Positions 64,000 through 64,000 of a stretch of DNA of 64,000 nt are shown piece by piece. Every line of letters begins with the position of its first letter. Position 1 is the stretch's first letter. The DNA is from Synechocystis sp. PCC 7338 (GTDB lineage: Bacteria > Cyanobacteriota > Cyanobacteriia > Cyanobacteriales > Microcystaceae). The notes below the pieces were generated by a model, which worked only from the letters and a program-made list of their open reading frames with translations, was not told the origin of the DNA and searched no databases. Made by a program: the position numbers and the translations under genes. The stretch spans positions 3,581,488 through 3,645,487 of the forward strand of contig NZ_CP054306.1 in assembly GCF_018282115.1 (NCBI RefSeq). Reading direction: 5' to 3'.

Positions 64000-64000
64000 T

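Noticed and set aside
1-64000. CRISPR array
   Set aside because: No set of regularly spaced direct repeats of 24-40 bp was seen.

Overview
The window looks like chromosome of a unicellular cyanobacterium of the genus Synechocystis, close to but not obviously identical with PCC 6803. The evidence is the very frequent HIP1 octamer GCGATCGC, the cyanobacterial gene set (acyl-ACP synthetase, ATP sulfurylase, a Tax3-type pilG-pilH-pilI-pilJ cluster, RpmF, LptF/G-like permease, AsnS) and the insertion sequences present (ISY100-like IS630, IS701, IS256, solo tnpB). The species call rests on recalled gene neighbourhoods; no search was run.

Layout. 1-4.0 kb is ordinary chromosome: a partial beta-hydroxyacid dehydrogenase, an AlkA-type glycosylase, a secreted protein and an ABC exporter. 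4.1-5.7 kb holds two same-strand genes (DUF4269 and a CPBP protease), each followed by an integron attC-like site; this looks like two integron gene cassettes with no integrase nearby. 5.8-8.8 kb is an IS graveyard: truncated IS256, broken IS630, a complete IS701-family element, a 40-bp perfect palindrome and a short MITE-like remnant. The remnant replaces the 5' end of an OprB porin gene. 10-17.7 kb carries a small membrane protein, class I ribonucleotide reductase (nrdA), a DUF2335 gene split by an in-frame TGA, sat, a glycosyltransferase, a PIN-toxin remnant and an ISY100-like element with a stop in its transposase.

17.7-20.8 kb holds a 5'-nucleotidase, an RMD1-family protein and an unknown membrane protein. 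21.1-28.6 kb is a dense toxin-antitoxin and restriction island, all on the minus strand. It contains three MNT/HEPN modules (one collapsed by deletion), a RelE/HigB-type toxin killed by a nonsense codon beside an intact antitoxin candidate, VapBC, YefM/YoeB, an MmeI-like restriction-methylation enzyme, HicAB and a DUF2283/DUF4258-like pair. Several spacers carry HIP1-centred repeats.

28.7-43.0 kb is metabolic: glutamate synthase large subunit, two Uma2 genes flanking a decayed Ser/Thr kinase-FGE fusion, a PQQ-type sugar dehydrogenase, two cobalamin genes and acyl-ACP synthetase. 43.2-48.2 kb is the pilus chemosensory operon, followed by MlaE-type permease, TatA, a GAF-GGDEF protein, a 55-aa membrane protein and SbcC. 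The window ends with a J-domain/pentapeptide protein, rpmF, a PMT-family glycosyltransferase, TM2 and DUF3598 proteins, an aldo/keto reductase, a solo TnpB element with hairpin ends, an LptF/G permease, asnS, and tRNA-Tyr and tRNA-Thr.
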